Below are positions 1 through 8,430 of a stretch of 64,000 bases of DNA, piece by piece; the stretch's first letter is position 1, and every line of letters starts with the position of its first letter. The notes beneath the pieces are model-generated. The model was not told the DNA's origin, did not search any database, and worked only from the letters and a program-made list of their open reading frames with translations. Source of the stretch: Lentibacter sp. (GTDB taxonomy: Bacteria > Pseudomonadota > Alphaproteobacteria > Rhodobacterales > Rhodobacteraceae); the NCBI GenBank assembly GCA_016744435.1, contig JADGEJ010000007.1:43415-107414 (forward strand), given 5' to 3'. Made by a program: the position numbers and the translations under genes.

Positions 1-2008
1 CGCGGTTGCCCATCGCCATCGCCGGTGCCAGCGCAGAGATGAGGCCCAAGAGCGGCAGCGTATCGTCACAAAACGCGCCGATCACACCAACAGGCTCGCG
101 CATCGCCAGCGCCACTCCACGGATCGGCACGCCATGTGCCTGCCCGTCAAATTTGTCGGCCCAAGCAGCGTAGGTAAACAGCCGTTTCACGCAGGCCTCA
201 ACTTCCTTGCTGCCGCTCTTGCCGCCTTTCACATCATCAATCCGCCCCGCGAACTCTTTGGCGCGCGCTTCAAGGTTTTCCGCCATAAAATAAAGGACTT
301 GCGCGCGTGCATGCCCTGTAGTTTTACCCCAAGATGACGCGCCGCGCGCCGCCTCAACTGCGTTGCGAACGTCCTTGCGGCTGCCCACTGGAGCTTCCGA
401 AATCAGCTTGCCAGACTTTGAGAAGACAGGCTTGGAATAGCCACTATCAGGCCGCGCCTGCTTGCCGCCGATGTAGAGTTTTTGGGTCCGGTCAAGCCCG
501 CCTTCGCGCCCGTCTTTGCCTGCGTTCGGCACGACCTTTGCCAGTGCCTTGAGCTTGCCTTTTGGCTTCGTGTAGGCCTGCAAACCTTCCCAGCCGCCTT
601 CGCGCCCAAAGCCGCTTTCGCGCATGCCGCCAAAGCCTGCTGCCGCGTCAAACAGGTTGGTCGCGTTGATCCAGACAACACCTGCGACAAGCTTGGGCGC
701 GATGTCGAGAGTGAGGTTAACGTTCTCGCTCCACACACTCGCGGCGAGGCCATAGCGCGTGTTGTTCGCAAGTTGCACGGCCTCGGCAGGCGTGCGGAAA
801 GTTGTCGCGACAAGCACCGGCCCGAAGATCTCTTCCTGCATCAGTTTTGAGGCACTTGAGAGGCCAGTAATGAGCGTCGGCGGATAGAAGCAACCCTCAA
901 CAGGGAGTTCGACGGGTGCTACGTAAACCTCTCCTTCATCATTTGCCTCCACCATGTCTGAGATAACTTGGTGCTGGACCGGATCAACAAGAGCGCCGAT
1001 GTCGATTGATTTATCAAGCGGGTTGCCAAGCCGGAGCTTTGCCATCCGCGCTTTGAGTTTGGCGTAGAACGTTTCTGCGATACCTTCTTGCACCAAAAGC
1101 CGCGAGCCCGCGCAGCAGACTTGTCCTTGGTTAAACCAGATCGCATCAACCAGCCCTTCAACGGCAGAGTCGATGTCAGCATCGTCAAACACAACATAGG
1201 GGCTTTTGCCGCCCAATTCGAGCGTCAACGCCTTGCCACTGCCCGCCGTCGCAACACGGATTTTGCGGCCAACTTCAGTAGAGCCAGTAAAGGCAATCTT
1301 GTCGATGCCTTCATGCGCCACGATCATCTCACCAACCGCGCCGTCACCTGTAACGATGTTTACAACGCCCTTCGGAACGCCTGCTTGGCGGCAAATGTCG
1401 GCAAACAAAAGCGCGGTGAGCGAGGTATACTCTGCGGGCTTCAGAACCACGGTATTGCCCATCGCTATTGCTGGCGCGATCTTCCAAGCCAGCATCAAAA
1501 GCGGAAAGTTCCAAGGGATAATTTGCCCACAAACACCCAGCGCTTCGGCCTCGGGAAGTTCGGCCTCCATCAGCTGCGCCATGCCCGCGTGATAGTAGAA
1601 ATGCCGCTGCACAAGAGGGATGTCTATGTCGCGACTCTCGCGGATCGGCTTGCCGTTGTCGAGAGTCTCGAGCACAGCAAAAAGGCGACTGTGCTTCTGC
1701 AACAGTCGCGCAATCGCATAGAGAACACGCGCACGGCCATGCCCGCCAAGCTTCTCCCATTTCGGCTGGGATTTGCGCGCAGCAACCACAGCTGCATCAA
1801 CATCAGCACTCATGGCTTGCGTAAGCTCTGCAAGTGTCTCGCCATTGGCCGGATTGCGGCTGAGAAAGCCCTCTGCCGGTTCGGTAAATTCGCCGTCGAT
1901 AAACTGCCCGAACTGCGCACCATTGTCAGTGATCCAAGCAAAGGCCTCTGCCGCGTTCTCAGGCGCTTCGCCGTAATCCATGCTCTCGAAAATGTCTTTA
2001 ACGCTCAT
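1..2008 (-). CDS. Aldehyde dehydrogenase, tandem-domain form (3' end outside window)
   Basis: NAD(P)-dependent aldehyde dehydrogenase. 669 codons are visible and the frame is still open at the window edge, so the C-terminus is missing. The first ALDH domain covers about residues 30-500 and keeps the catalytic pair: the general-base Glu264 in LELGGKS and the nucleophile in GQVCCAGSR (Cys298/299). After about residue 510 the reading frame starts a second ALDH-like segment (KLYIGG, then VGVIGAF near the edge), so the protein is longer than the usual 480-500 residues. The ATG lies 5 bases after the deoC stop with a GGGGTG ribosome site inside the deoC end, so the two are co-transcribed. Inference: it oxidises the acetaldehyde released by DeoC. 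Whether the second domain is active cannot be judged here. Confidence 0.9.
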   Translation of the reverse strand, partial: MSVKDIFESMDYGEAPENAAEAFAWITDNGAQFGQFIDGEFTEPAEGFLSRNPANGETLAELTQAMSADVDAAVVAARKSQPKWEKLGGHGRARVLYAIARLLQKHSRLFAVLETLDNGKPIRESRDIDIPLVQRHFYYHAGMAQLMEAELPEAEALGVCGQIIPWNFPLLMLAWKIAPAIAMGNTVVLKPAEYTSLTALLFADICRQAGVPKGVVNIVTGDGAVGEMIVAHEGIDKIAFTGSTEVGRKIRVATAGSGKALTLELGGKSPYVVFDDADIDSAVEGLVDAIWFNQGQVCCAGSRLLVQEGIAETFYAKLKARMAKLRLGNPLDKSIDIGALVDPVQHQVISDMVEANDEGEVYVAPVELPVEGCFYPPTLITGLSSASKLMQEEIFGPVLVATTFRTPAEAVQLANNTRYGLAASVWSENVNLTLDIAPKLVAGVVWINATNLFDAAAGFGGMRESGFGREGGWEGLQAYTKPKGKLKALAKVVPNAGKDGREGGLDRTQKLYIGGKQARPDSGYSKPVFSKSGKLISEAPVGSRKDVRNAVEAARGASSWGKTTGHARAQVLYFMAENLEARAKEFAGRIDDVKGGKSGSKEVEACVKRLFTYAAWADKFDGQAHGVPIRGVALAMREPVGVIGAFCDDTLPLLGLISALAPAMAMGNR

Positions 2009-2013
2009 ATTTT

Positions 2014-3003
2014 TCACCCCGCCGCATGTCTGTAGGAGGCCGAGTAGGCGCCCGTCACATGGTGTTCTAATTGTCTCTCAATGTCGCCCAAAAGGCTCGA
2101 CGCGCCGAAGCGGAACAAGTCGGGCGAAAGCCATCTGTCGCCGAGCTCTTCCTTGATCAAAGCAAGGTAGACAAGCGCGTCTTTTGCCTTACTGATCCCG
2201 CCCGCGGGCTTGTAGCCAATGCGAATGCCTGTCGCGGCCTCATAGTCGCGAATGGCGCGGATCATAACAAGGCTCACAGGCAGCGTCGCGTTGACGCTTT
2301 CCTTGCCAGTTGATGTCTTGATAAAGTCAGCGCCGGCCATCATGCAGACCAGTGAAGCACGCGCCACGTTGCGCAGGCTTCCAAGCTCGCCCGTTGCCAA
2401 GATCGCCTTCACATGCGCGTCGCCACAGGCCGCTCGGAAAGCGCGCATCTCGTCATAGAGCGCTTGCCAATTTTGCGTCAAAACGTGGCGGCGCGAAATA
2501 ACAATGTCGATCTCGCTCGCACCTGCTTTGACGCTTTCTTCGATCTCTTGAACGCGCAAATGAAACGGCGAAAGCCCCGCAGGAAAGCCCGTGCTCACCG
2601 CCGCGATCGGGATGTTACTGCCCGCCAACGCCGCGCGCGCTGGTGCGATCATATCGTGGTAAACGCAGACTGCTCCGGTGCTGATTCCGCTCACACCCAA
2701 AGCATCTAAAATGTCCTCGCGCACGGGTTGGCGCGCCTTGGCACAGAGCCTCGCTACGCGCCCTGCTGTGTCGTCGCCCGCAAGAGTTGTCAGGTCAATG
2801 CAAGTGATCGCTTTCAACAGCCACGCGGCTTGGTTGTCTTTCTTCACACTGCGCCGCGCTGGCAGGCTTTTTGCGCGTCGTTCGATCGCTGATGTGTTGG
2901 CCTGCACCCGCGCGACCCAGTCAAGATCAAGCGCCATACCAGCGTTGCGCGGCTCTAGGGTTTGCGGCAGTTGCGCCGACTTTTCTGTCGTCTTGGTTTG
3001 CAT
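2014..3003 (-). CDS. deoC: Deoxyribose-phosphate aldolase
   Basis: Cleaves 2-deoxyribose 5-phosphate to glyceraldehyde 3-phosphate and acetaldehyde in deoxynucleoside breakdown. 329 residues. The class I aldolase lysines are visible: the Schiff-base Lys in ADFIKTSTGK and the second Lys further on in the GYKPAGGI motif; the strand VKAILATGEL also fits. The start chosen (MQTKTTEK) is preceded by GAAGAGGTG at good spacing; an open frame upstream to 3285 is low-quality protein and probably not translated. The N-terminal 70 residues precede the barrel, as in the longer DeoC class. It is first gene of a two-gene unit with the aldehyde dehydrogenase and is divergent from the membrane protein at 3196. 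Confidence 0.93.
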   Translation of the reverse strand: MQTKTTEKSAQLPQTLEPRNAGMALDLDWVARVQANTSAIERRAKSLPARRSVKKDNQAAWLLKAITCIDLTTLAGDDTAGRVARLCAKARQPVREDILDALGVSGISTGAVCVYHDMIAPARAALAGSNIPIAAVSTGFPAGLSPFHLRVQEIEESVKAGASEIDIVISRRHVLTQNWQALYDEMRAFRAACGDAHVKAILATGELGSLRNVARASLVCMMAGADFIKTSTGKESVNATLPVSLVMIRAIRDYEAATGIRIGYKPAGGISKAKDALVYLALIKEELGDRWLSPDLFRFGASSLLGDIERQLEHHVTGAYSASYRHAAG

Positions 3004-3195
3004 CGCGTTGCACCTCTTCGGAGTTGCGCAAAGCGTCTCACGCAGGCGCGTATTACGCAAGCACTGACCTCGCGTTGCCGTCAGCCCAAATGCGCCTGCC
3101 CAAAATCTCCTGCGCAAAAACTGCACAAACACCGCAACTTGCCTGCACATGAGGCTGCGAGATTGGCGGCAACGAAAAACAACAAGGACAGTGAC

Positions 3196-4686
3196 ATGAA
3201 AACTTTTCTTCTCAGAGGCGTGCCAAACTCCGTGCAGACTGACGGTTGGTGGATGAGTGAGCCACCGACGCCAAACCAGCCGCAAACGCGCGGTTCAACG
3301 CAGCCCTTATTGCCACGGGCAGTCGCGCTTGCGGCGCTAGTAGTCGCGGGCGATGCATTGCTTTGGCAAGCGCAACCGGGCTTGTCGCTTGCGCTTTTTG
3401 GCATGGGTATACTGCTGGCACTTTGGCTGTTAAACGGGCGCAAAGGCACGGGGGCACTGGGCTTTGCCGCGCTTACCTTTCTACCGCTTGTCGAGCACGC
3501 GCAAGCGCTGGCTTACGGCTTCTTCTTCGCTGGACTTATGCTCTCAGTTGTTTGGCTAGCGCTTGGCGGATGGCCTGGGTTTACACGCTGGTTTGGTGCG
3601 CTCTGGCAATTTTTTGAAGTCGCACCTGAAGCGGCGATGAGTGAAGTAAACCGCGCTGTTCGCTCGGGTTTATCGAACAGCCCGGAAATCTCGCTCAAAG
3701 CCATCAGCCAAAGCTGGCTTGTGCCCCTCGGTTTGGGCCTCGTGTTTGCTTCATTACTGCTCTCAGCCAACCCAATGCTTTCTGGTTGGTTTGAAGGCAT
3801 CTTTCAGGCGACATGGCTGTCAGCAGAGCTGTTCTACCGTTTGCTTTTCTGGGGTGGCCTCGCGATAGCGGTTATCCCGATCCTGCTTGCTCCTAGCTTG
3901 CGGGAGCGGCTTAAGCTTGGCACCTCAACGTTGCCAACTGTGCCGGTGCCTGCTGTGCTCAACGCAAACTCTATCCTGCGCTCGCTGGTTTTGTTCAACC
4001 TGATGTTCGCCGTGCAAACCGCGCTTGACCTGACGTATCTTTGGGGCGGGGCAAGCTTGCCTGACGGGATGAGCTATGCGCAATATGCCCACCGTGGTGC
4101 CTATCCGCTGCTGGCCACCGCGCTATTGGCTGGTGCCTTTGCTCTGGCCGCACGCCCCTTTACCAATACGCGCCCGCTGCTGCGCATCGCGCTACTGGCT
4201 TGGGTCGTGCAGAATATCTTTCTTGTGCTGTCATCGCTTCTGCGGCTTGAGCTTTATGTTGCCAACTATGGCCTCACGCACCTGCGGATTGCGGCGTTTA
4301 TCTGGATGGGCGTTGTCGCTCTTGGCCTCGTGCTTGTTATCTACCAAACGCTGAAGGACAAGCCAGCAACATGGCTGCTATCACGCACGGCCCTGCTTGG
4401 TGTCGCTGCATTGTTCGCGGCCAGTTTTCTGAGTTTCTCTGCTACAATTGCGCGTCATAACCTCAGCCAAGAGCGCGCGTTAGACACACGATATGTTTGC
4501 AGCCTTGGGCCACATTCGCTACCCGCGATCATGGCTTATGAAGCAAAGCATGGGCGAAGGATATGTTTCGGTCCAAAGCTCGCGAAACTTCAATTCGCAG
4601 ATTGGCGCGAATGGGGCTTTCGGGACTGGCGCTTGCAGCGTAGCTTAGCCGCACTTACCGCCCAAGCAGCCAAGGAAGCCCTCTGA
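3196..4686 (+). CDS. DUF4153/DUF4173-type multi-pass membrane protein
   Basis: Integral membrane protein of unknown biochemical function, 496 residues. Roughly ten to twelve hydrophobic segments are visible, starting with LALFGMGILLALWLL near residue 75. The C-terminal tail (last about 90 residues) is soluble. The layout and a DLTYLWGG segment fit the DUF4153/DUF4173 family. The start at 3196 is preceded by AAGGA with 7-base spacing; an ATG at 3253 (MSEPPTPN) is a realistic alternative. The stop overlaps the next ATG (TGATG), so it is translationally coupled to the response regulator and kinase that follow. Inference: it may be the sensing or effector partner of that two-component system. Confidence 0.75.
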   Translation: MKTFLLRGVPNSVQTDGWWMSEPPTPNQPQTRGSTQPLLPRAVALAALVVAGDALLWQAQPGLSLALFGMGILLALWLLNGRKGTGALGFAALTFLPLVEHAQALAYGFFFAGLMLSVVWLALGGWPGFTRWFGALWQFFEVAPEAAMSEVNRAVRSGLSNSPEISLKAISQSWLVPLGLGLVFASLLLSANPMLSGWFEGIFQATWLSAELFYRLLFWGGLAIAVIPILLAPSLRERLKLGTSTLPTVPVPAVLNANSILRSLVLFNLMFAVQTALDLTYLWGGASLPDGMSYAQYAHRGAYPLLATALLAGAFALAARPFTNTRPLLRIALLAWVVQNIFLVLSSLLRLELYVANYGLTHLRIAAFIWMGVVALGLVLVIYQTLKDKPATWLLSRTALLGVAALFAASFLSFSATIARHNLSQERALDTRYVCSLGPHSLPAIMAYEAKHGRRICFGPKLAKLQFADWREWGFRDWRLQRSLAALTAQAAKEAL

Positions 4687-5372
4687 TGGCCGATATTCTG
4701 ATCATCGACGATGACCCGCAAATCAGGGAAGTTCTGCGCATTGCGCTTAAGCAAGCCGGTCACACCTCGCGCGAAGCAGGCGACGGTGTTGAGGGCCTCG
4801 CCAAGGCGCTCAATGGGCGGGATGATCTTATCATTCTCGACATTGGGCTGCCCGCGATGGACGGGATCGAGCTTTGCCGCCGTCTGCGCGCACAAAGCGA
4901 GGTTCCAGTGCTTTTCCTTACTGCGCGAGATGACGAAATCGACAAAATCATCGGGCTTGAGATAGGCGGCGACGACTACATGACAAAGCCGTTTTCACCG
5001 CGCGAACTCACAGCACGGGTGCGCGCCATTCTGAAGCGCTCCCAAGGAGGCGGTGCAACAAACGGTCAGCTAACGCGCGGCGCGCTACAGGTTGATCCGC
5101 AAAAGCACCTTTGCCGTTTTCAGGGCCAGGATCTGTCTCTAACACAGCGTGAAATGGCATTGTTGGGCTTTCTTATGGCGCGGCCTGACAATGTCTATTC
5201 ACGCGTTCAGATATCTGATGCTGTTTATGGTCCAACGATCCATGTGTCTGACCGCACGGTTGACAGCCACCTACGAAATTTGCGTGCCAAACTCGCCGAG
5301 GGTGGTGCGACAGATGCTATCGAGACCGTGCATGGCGTTGGTGTTAGGATGGGCGCATGTCAGGGAAACTAA
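4686..5372 (+). CDS. OmpR-family response regulator
   Basis: Transcription factor of 228 residues. The receiver domain (about 1-118) has the acidic pair in IIDDD, phosphoacceptor Asp52 in IILDIGLP, and the conserved Lys in YMTKPF. The C-terminal winged helix (about 130-226) ends in the typical DSHLRNLRAKL and VHGVGVRMG motifs. It overlaps the upstream membrane protein gene by one base and the downstream kinase gene by 16 bases, so all three form one tight operon. Targets are not evident from the sequence. Confidence 0.9.
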   Translation: MADILIIDDDPQIREVLRIALKQAGHTSREAGDGVEGLAKALNGRDDLIILDIGLPAMDGIELCRRLRAQSEVPVLFLTARDDEIDKIIGLEIGGDDYMTKPFSPRELTARVRAILKRSQGGGATNGQLTRGALQVDPQKHLCRFQGQDLSLTQREMALLGFLMARPDNVYSRVQISDAVYGPTIHVSDRTVDSHLRNLRAKLAEGGATDAIETVHGVGVRMGACQGN

Positions 5373-6319
5373 AGGCCAGACGCGTGGTGCAAAAATGGCG
5401 GCCGCCACTGGCGCTCGTTATCGGCGGCACCCTCGCGGCAGTACTGTGCATGCCACTGCTGGCCATCGGCTACTTTCGGGTCGCAGGCAACATTCTCGGG
5501 TGGGGCGAAACCTCCTGGTTGTTTGGCTGGATGGCTCTTTGGGCGACGGCCATTCTGGGCTATCTTCTGTGGCGGCTAGTGTTGCGCCCCGTCTATGCCC
5601 TCACGGCACATGCAAATGCGGTGAAAGGCGGGCACTCCGACGCGCCGCTGCCGCCGCATTTTGGCACGCCCGAATTTAGCACACTCGCCCAAGCGGTTGA
5701 TGACATGGCCAAGGCCTTGCAAACCCGCGAAGCCGGCATTCGCGCTTACTCAGATCATGTCACCCATGAGCTCAAATCTCCCCTCACCAGTATCATTGCT
5801 GCCGCCGAATTACTTGAGGGTGATATGCCCGAGGCTGACCGTGCTGAGCTGCTGTCATCAGTGCGCACATCAAGCAACCGGATGCAGCAGTTGCTCAACG
5901 ACTTGCGCAAGCTTACTGCCGCCAGAACGCCCTATGGCAAGGGGCCAACGCTGCTGTCATCTGTGCTGTCAGGGCTGCCTGAACCGCTTGAAGTACAACT
6001 GACTGCCGACGCAGCGCTGCCAATCGACGCCAATGCATTGCGCGTTGTGCTTGAACAACTCGCTCGCAACGCAGCCGAGCATAGAGCGACGCGGCTGATG
6101 CTTACCGCAAGTGCCTCAAGCCTACACGTGCAAGACAACGGGCCGGGCATTGCAACGGGTGACAGATCGCGTGTGTTTGATCCGTTTTTCACGACCCGCC
6201 GCGACGCTGGCGGCACGGGGATGGGCCTGTCGATCGTGAAGGCGATGCTTGAAGCAAATGGCGCCGAAATTGCACTAGCTGAGTGCGAAAGTGGCGCGGC
6301 TTTTCTGATTAGCTTTTAG
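5357..6319 (+). CDS. Membrane sensor histidine kinase
   Basis: Partner of the preceding regulator, 320 residues. Two membrane segments lie at about 19-41 and 54-76 with only about a dozen residues between them, so there is almost no periplasmic sensor domain. A HAMP-like linker follows, then the H-box with phosphoacceptor His137 (HELKSPLTS), the N-box (QLARNAAEH), G1 (DNGPGI), F-box (FDPFFTT) and G2 (GTGMGLSIV). All catalytic boxes look intact. Because the input region is so short, the signal is probably read inside the membrane or through another membrane protein; the coupled gene at 3196 is the obvious candidate. The 3' end overlaps the convergent gene at 6316 by 4 bases. Confidence 0.9.
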   Translation: MSGKLKARRVVQKWRPPLALVIGGTLAAVLCMPLLAIGYFRVAGNILGWGETSWLFGWMALWATAILGYLLWRLVLRPVYALTAHANAVKGGHSDAPLPPHFGTPEFSTLAQAVDDMAKALQTREAGIRAYSDHVTHELKSPLTSIIAAAELLEGDMPEADRAELLSSVRTSSNRMQQLLNDLRKLTAARTPYGKGPTLLSSVLSGLPEPLEVQLTADAALPIDANALRVVLEQLARNAAEHRATRLMLTASASSLHVQDNGPGIATGDRSRVFDPFFTTRRDAGGTGMGLSIVKAMLEANGAEIALAECESGAAFLISF

Positions 6320-6828
6320 GCGCGCGACACCATCGCCGCTTGTTCTTTGAGGGCGCTCTCATAGGCGTCAGCAACAGCGCCTTTTCCGATCACGCGAAGA
6401 TCAACTCCAAGCCAGTAGGCGCGCGCGGCGGCCAACTCTGCTCCGATAAGGTGCCCCAGAACAGCGCCATTTTTACCGCTCAACTCAGCGCTTCGCAAAT
6501 GCGCTGCCAAGCGCTCTGGCCGCGCAACGCTTTGGGCGACGGCCTCAAGCGAAACTGCGTTATCTGCTGTCAAAGCCTGCGCCAAGCGGATTGTCAAAAA
6601 CGACTGGAAGCTGACAATCTCGCCAGCGCTTACCTGCACCCAATGTGAAACTTCTCCGGTAAGGCAAAGTACGCCGTCCCAGTCGGAATTGGCGCTGAGA
6701 TAGTTTGCAACTTTTTTGCGCTCAGCCACCGGAAGCCGCCCTAGCGGCGCGTCTTGGGTGAGGTCACACCAGACGCCATCAGCGGGCGCAGCGGTGGCAG
6801 GAACAGTCTCTAACTTAGCCAAAATCAA
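6316..6828 (-). CDS. Truncated 2-dehydro-3-deoxygalactonokinase-like protein (C-terminal half)
   Basis: 170 residues matching only the second half of DgoK-type kinases (normally about 290-300). The segments VSFQSFLTIRL, VLGHLIGAELAAARAYW and AVADAYESAL correspond to the DgoK stretches around DFRTVLTGEL, LSGLLIGAEV and SRYQQAF. The N-terminal half with the phosphate-binding motif of sugar kinases is absent, so kinase activity is unlikely. The only plausible starts are TTG codons: TTG at 6828 follows the upstream TGA after a single codon and is in the same frame. The protein is otherwise intact with no internal stops, so it may have a retained non-kinase role, or be a remnant. Recognition is from memory of family sequences. 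Confidence 0.6.
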   Translation of the reverse strand: MILAKLETVPATAAPADGVWCDLTQDAPLGRLPVAERKKVANYLSANSDWDGVLCLTGEVSHWVQVSAGEIVSFQSFLTIRLAQALTADNAVSLEAVAQSVARPERLAAHLRSAELSGKNGAVLGHLIGAELAAARAYWLGVDLRVIGKGAVADAYESALKEQAAMVSRA

Positions 6829-6831
6829 CCC

Positions 6832-8421
6832 TCACTTGGCAATAAACGGCGCGGTGATCTCGACCATCCGAGGGCCCTTTGCGCCTTGTTTTCGCTTGAG
6901 CGCCTTGGCCAGCGCTTCGGCTTCAGCCTCGACTTGCTCAAACGGCATCCCGCAGCTTTCTGCAACAGATCTGAACAGTGGTGGCTTCGGATCACAGCCG
7001 ACAACGTCAATGTCAGCCCGCTCCATCGTTAGCTCGATCTCGCCATAGCCGCCGTTGTTCCAGATGATAAAGGTGATCGGCAGCTTTTCCTGTGCGGCGG
7101 TCATGAGCTCAGACAGCGTAAACTGCGCGCCACCGTCTCCGGCCAAGGCAACGATTTGCCTTTCAGGCTGTGCCAACTGCGCACCGATAGCGGCAGGAAT
7201 AGCGTAGCCCAAAGCGCCAAACCCTGTTGCGGCGTTAAACCAGCCGCCCGGCACATCGTGATCAAAATAGAGGTTACCAGCATAGATTGGCTGAGTACTG
7301 TCACCAATGATAAGCGCTGCGGGAATTTCGTTGCGAATAACATCAAGCAACTGCACCATGAGGCGGTAATCGTCGCTCAGCTCGGCTAGGGCAGCTTCGC
7401 GCACGTCCTGTGCCCGCGTGGCTCCGTCGCCCACTGGCTTGTCTGTCGTCACCTGCGTCAACGCATCAACGAACAACCCAACATCAGCCTCGATAGTGAG
7501 CTCTGCTTCATGGCGCGCCAACTGCTTGGGACAGATGTCAACGCGCACCAGCCCTTGCATGACTGGCAGGCCAACTTTCGCCAGCATGTCATAGTCTGTT
7601 GGGCCAAATTCGGTGCCGAGGGCCAGCACGCAATCAGAGGCTTCGATCTCGTCGCGAACGCTCTTCAGGCTGGCACTCGCCGGAATGCAGAGCGGTGCCC
7701 CATGCATAACGCCACGCGCATTGATTGTCGTCACAACGGGAGCATCAGCCAACTGCGCAAGTGTAGCAATCTCGGCGTCAAAGCGCTTGGCACCGCCGCC
7801 AACAAGAATGATCGGGCGCTTGGCCTTGGCCAACCGCTGCGCGACGTCTTTCACCGCGCGTTCTTCTGGTGCTTTGAGCGCTGGCTCATGCACTTCGCTT
7901 GCAACATCCGAATGCTCAAACACCGCTACATCAAGCGGGATTTCGATATGATGCGGCCCGCCACGCTCTGTGCGTATAGCGGCAAATGCAGTATCAATGG
8001 CAGGCAACAACTCATCCGAAGATGTGATGGTTTGAGCGGTAATAGAGACTGTTTTGGAAAGCGCTATCTGGTCTGGCAACTCATGTAGGCACCCAAGCCC
8101 TTTGCCCAGTGTCTCGGTACGGTTAACTCCAGAAACAACCAGCATTGGCACAGAATCAGCGCGCGCTTGGGCCATCGGCGTCAGCGTGTTTGTCAGCCCC
8201 GGCCCGGTTATCACAAAGGCAACCCCGGGCTTGCCAGACGCCCGCGCATATCCGTCGGCCATGAAGCCCGCGCCTTGCTCGTGGCGCGGAGTGATGTGGC
8301 GAATGCCCGATGCCGCAAGCCCGCGATACAGCTCAACCGTGTGAACACCCGGAATGCCGAAGACAACTTCGACACCCTGCGCTTTGAGGCGCGCAACCAT
8401 TGCTTCACCAAGTGTTGACAT
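6832..8421 (-). CDS. Thiamine-diphosphate-dependent decarboxylase (5-guanidino-2-oxopentanoate decarboxylase-like)
   Basis: 529-residue ThDP enzyme of the acetolactate synthase/benzoylformate decarboxylase superfamily. The N-terminal domain has the catalytic Glu48 in PRHEQGAGFMADGYAR. The central domain is intact. The C-terminal ThDP/Mg site is GDGGAQFTLSEL followed about 25 residues later by IIWNNGGYGEIE. The GIPGVHTVELYRGL opening resembles roseobacter proteins annotated as 5-guanidino-2-oxopentanoate decarboxylase (arginine transaminase route), but substrate cannot be read from sequence and other 2-oxo acids are possible. A GGAGG site 7 bases before the ATG overlaps the stop of the exporter gene upstream. 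The two genes form one transcript with the DgoK-like frame. Confidence 0.8.
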   Translation of the reverse strand: MSTLGEAMVARLKAQGVEVVFGIPGVHTVELYRGLAASGIRHITPRHEQGAGFMADGYARASGKPGVAFVITGPGLTNTLTPMAQARADSVPMLVVSGVNRTETLGKGLGCLHELPDQIALSKTVSITAQTITSSDELLPAIDTAFAAIRTERGGPHHIEIPLDVAVFEHSDVASEVHEPALKAPEERAVKDVAQRLAKAKRPIILVGGGAKRFDAEIATLAQLADAPVVTTINARGVMHGAPLCIPASASLKSVRDEIEASDCVLALGTEFGPTDYDMLAKVGLPVMQGLVRVDICPKQLARHEAELTIEADVGLFVDALTQVTTDKPVGDGATRAQDVREAALAELSDDYRLMVQLLDVIRNEIPAALIIGDSTQPIYAGNLYFDHDVPGGWFNAATGFGALGYAIPAAIGAQLAQPERQIVALAGDGGAQFTLSELMTAAQEKLPITFIIWNNGGYGEIELTMERADIDVVGCDPKPPLFRSVAESCGMPFEQVEAEAEALAKALKRKQGAKGPRMVEITAPFIAK

Positions 8422-8430
8422 TTTGGCCTC

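Noticed and set aside
1088..2035. Long opposite-strand frames inside the aldehyde dehydrogenase, deoC and other GC-rich genes
   Set aside because: They mirror codon bias of the real genes, lack ribosome sites and have no family features.
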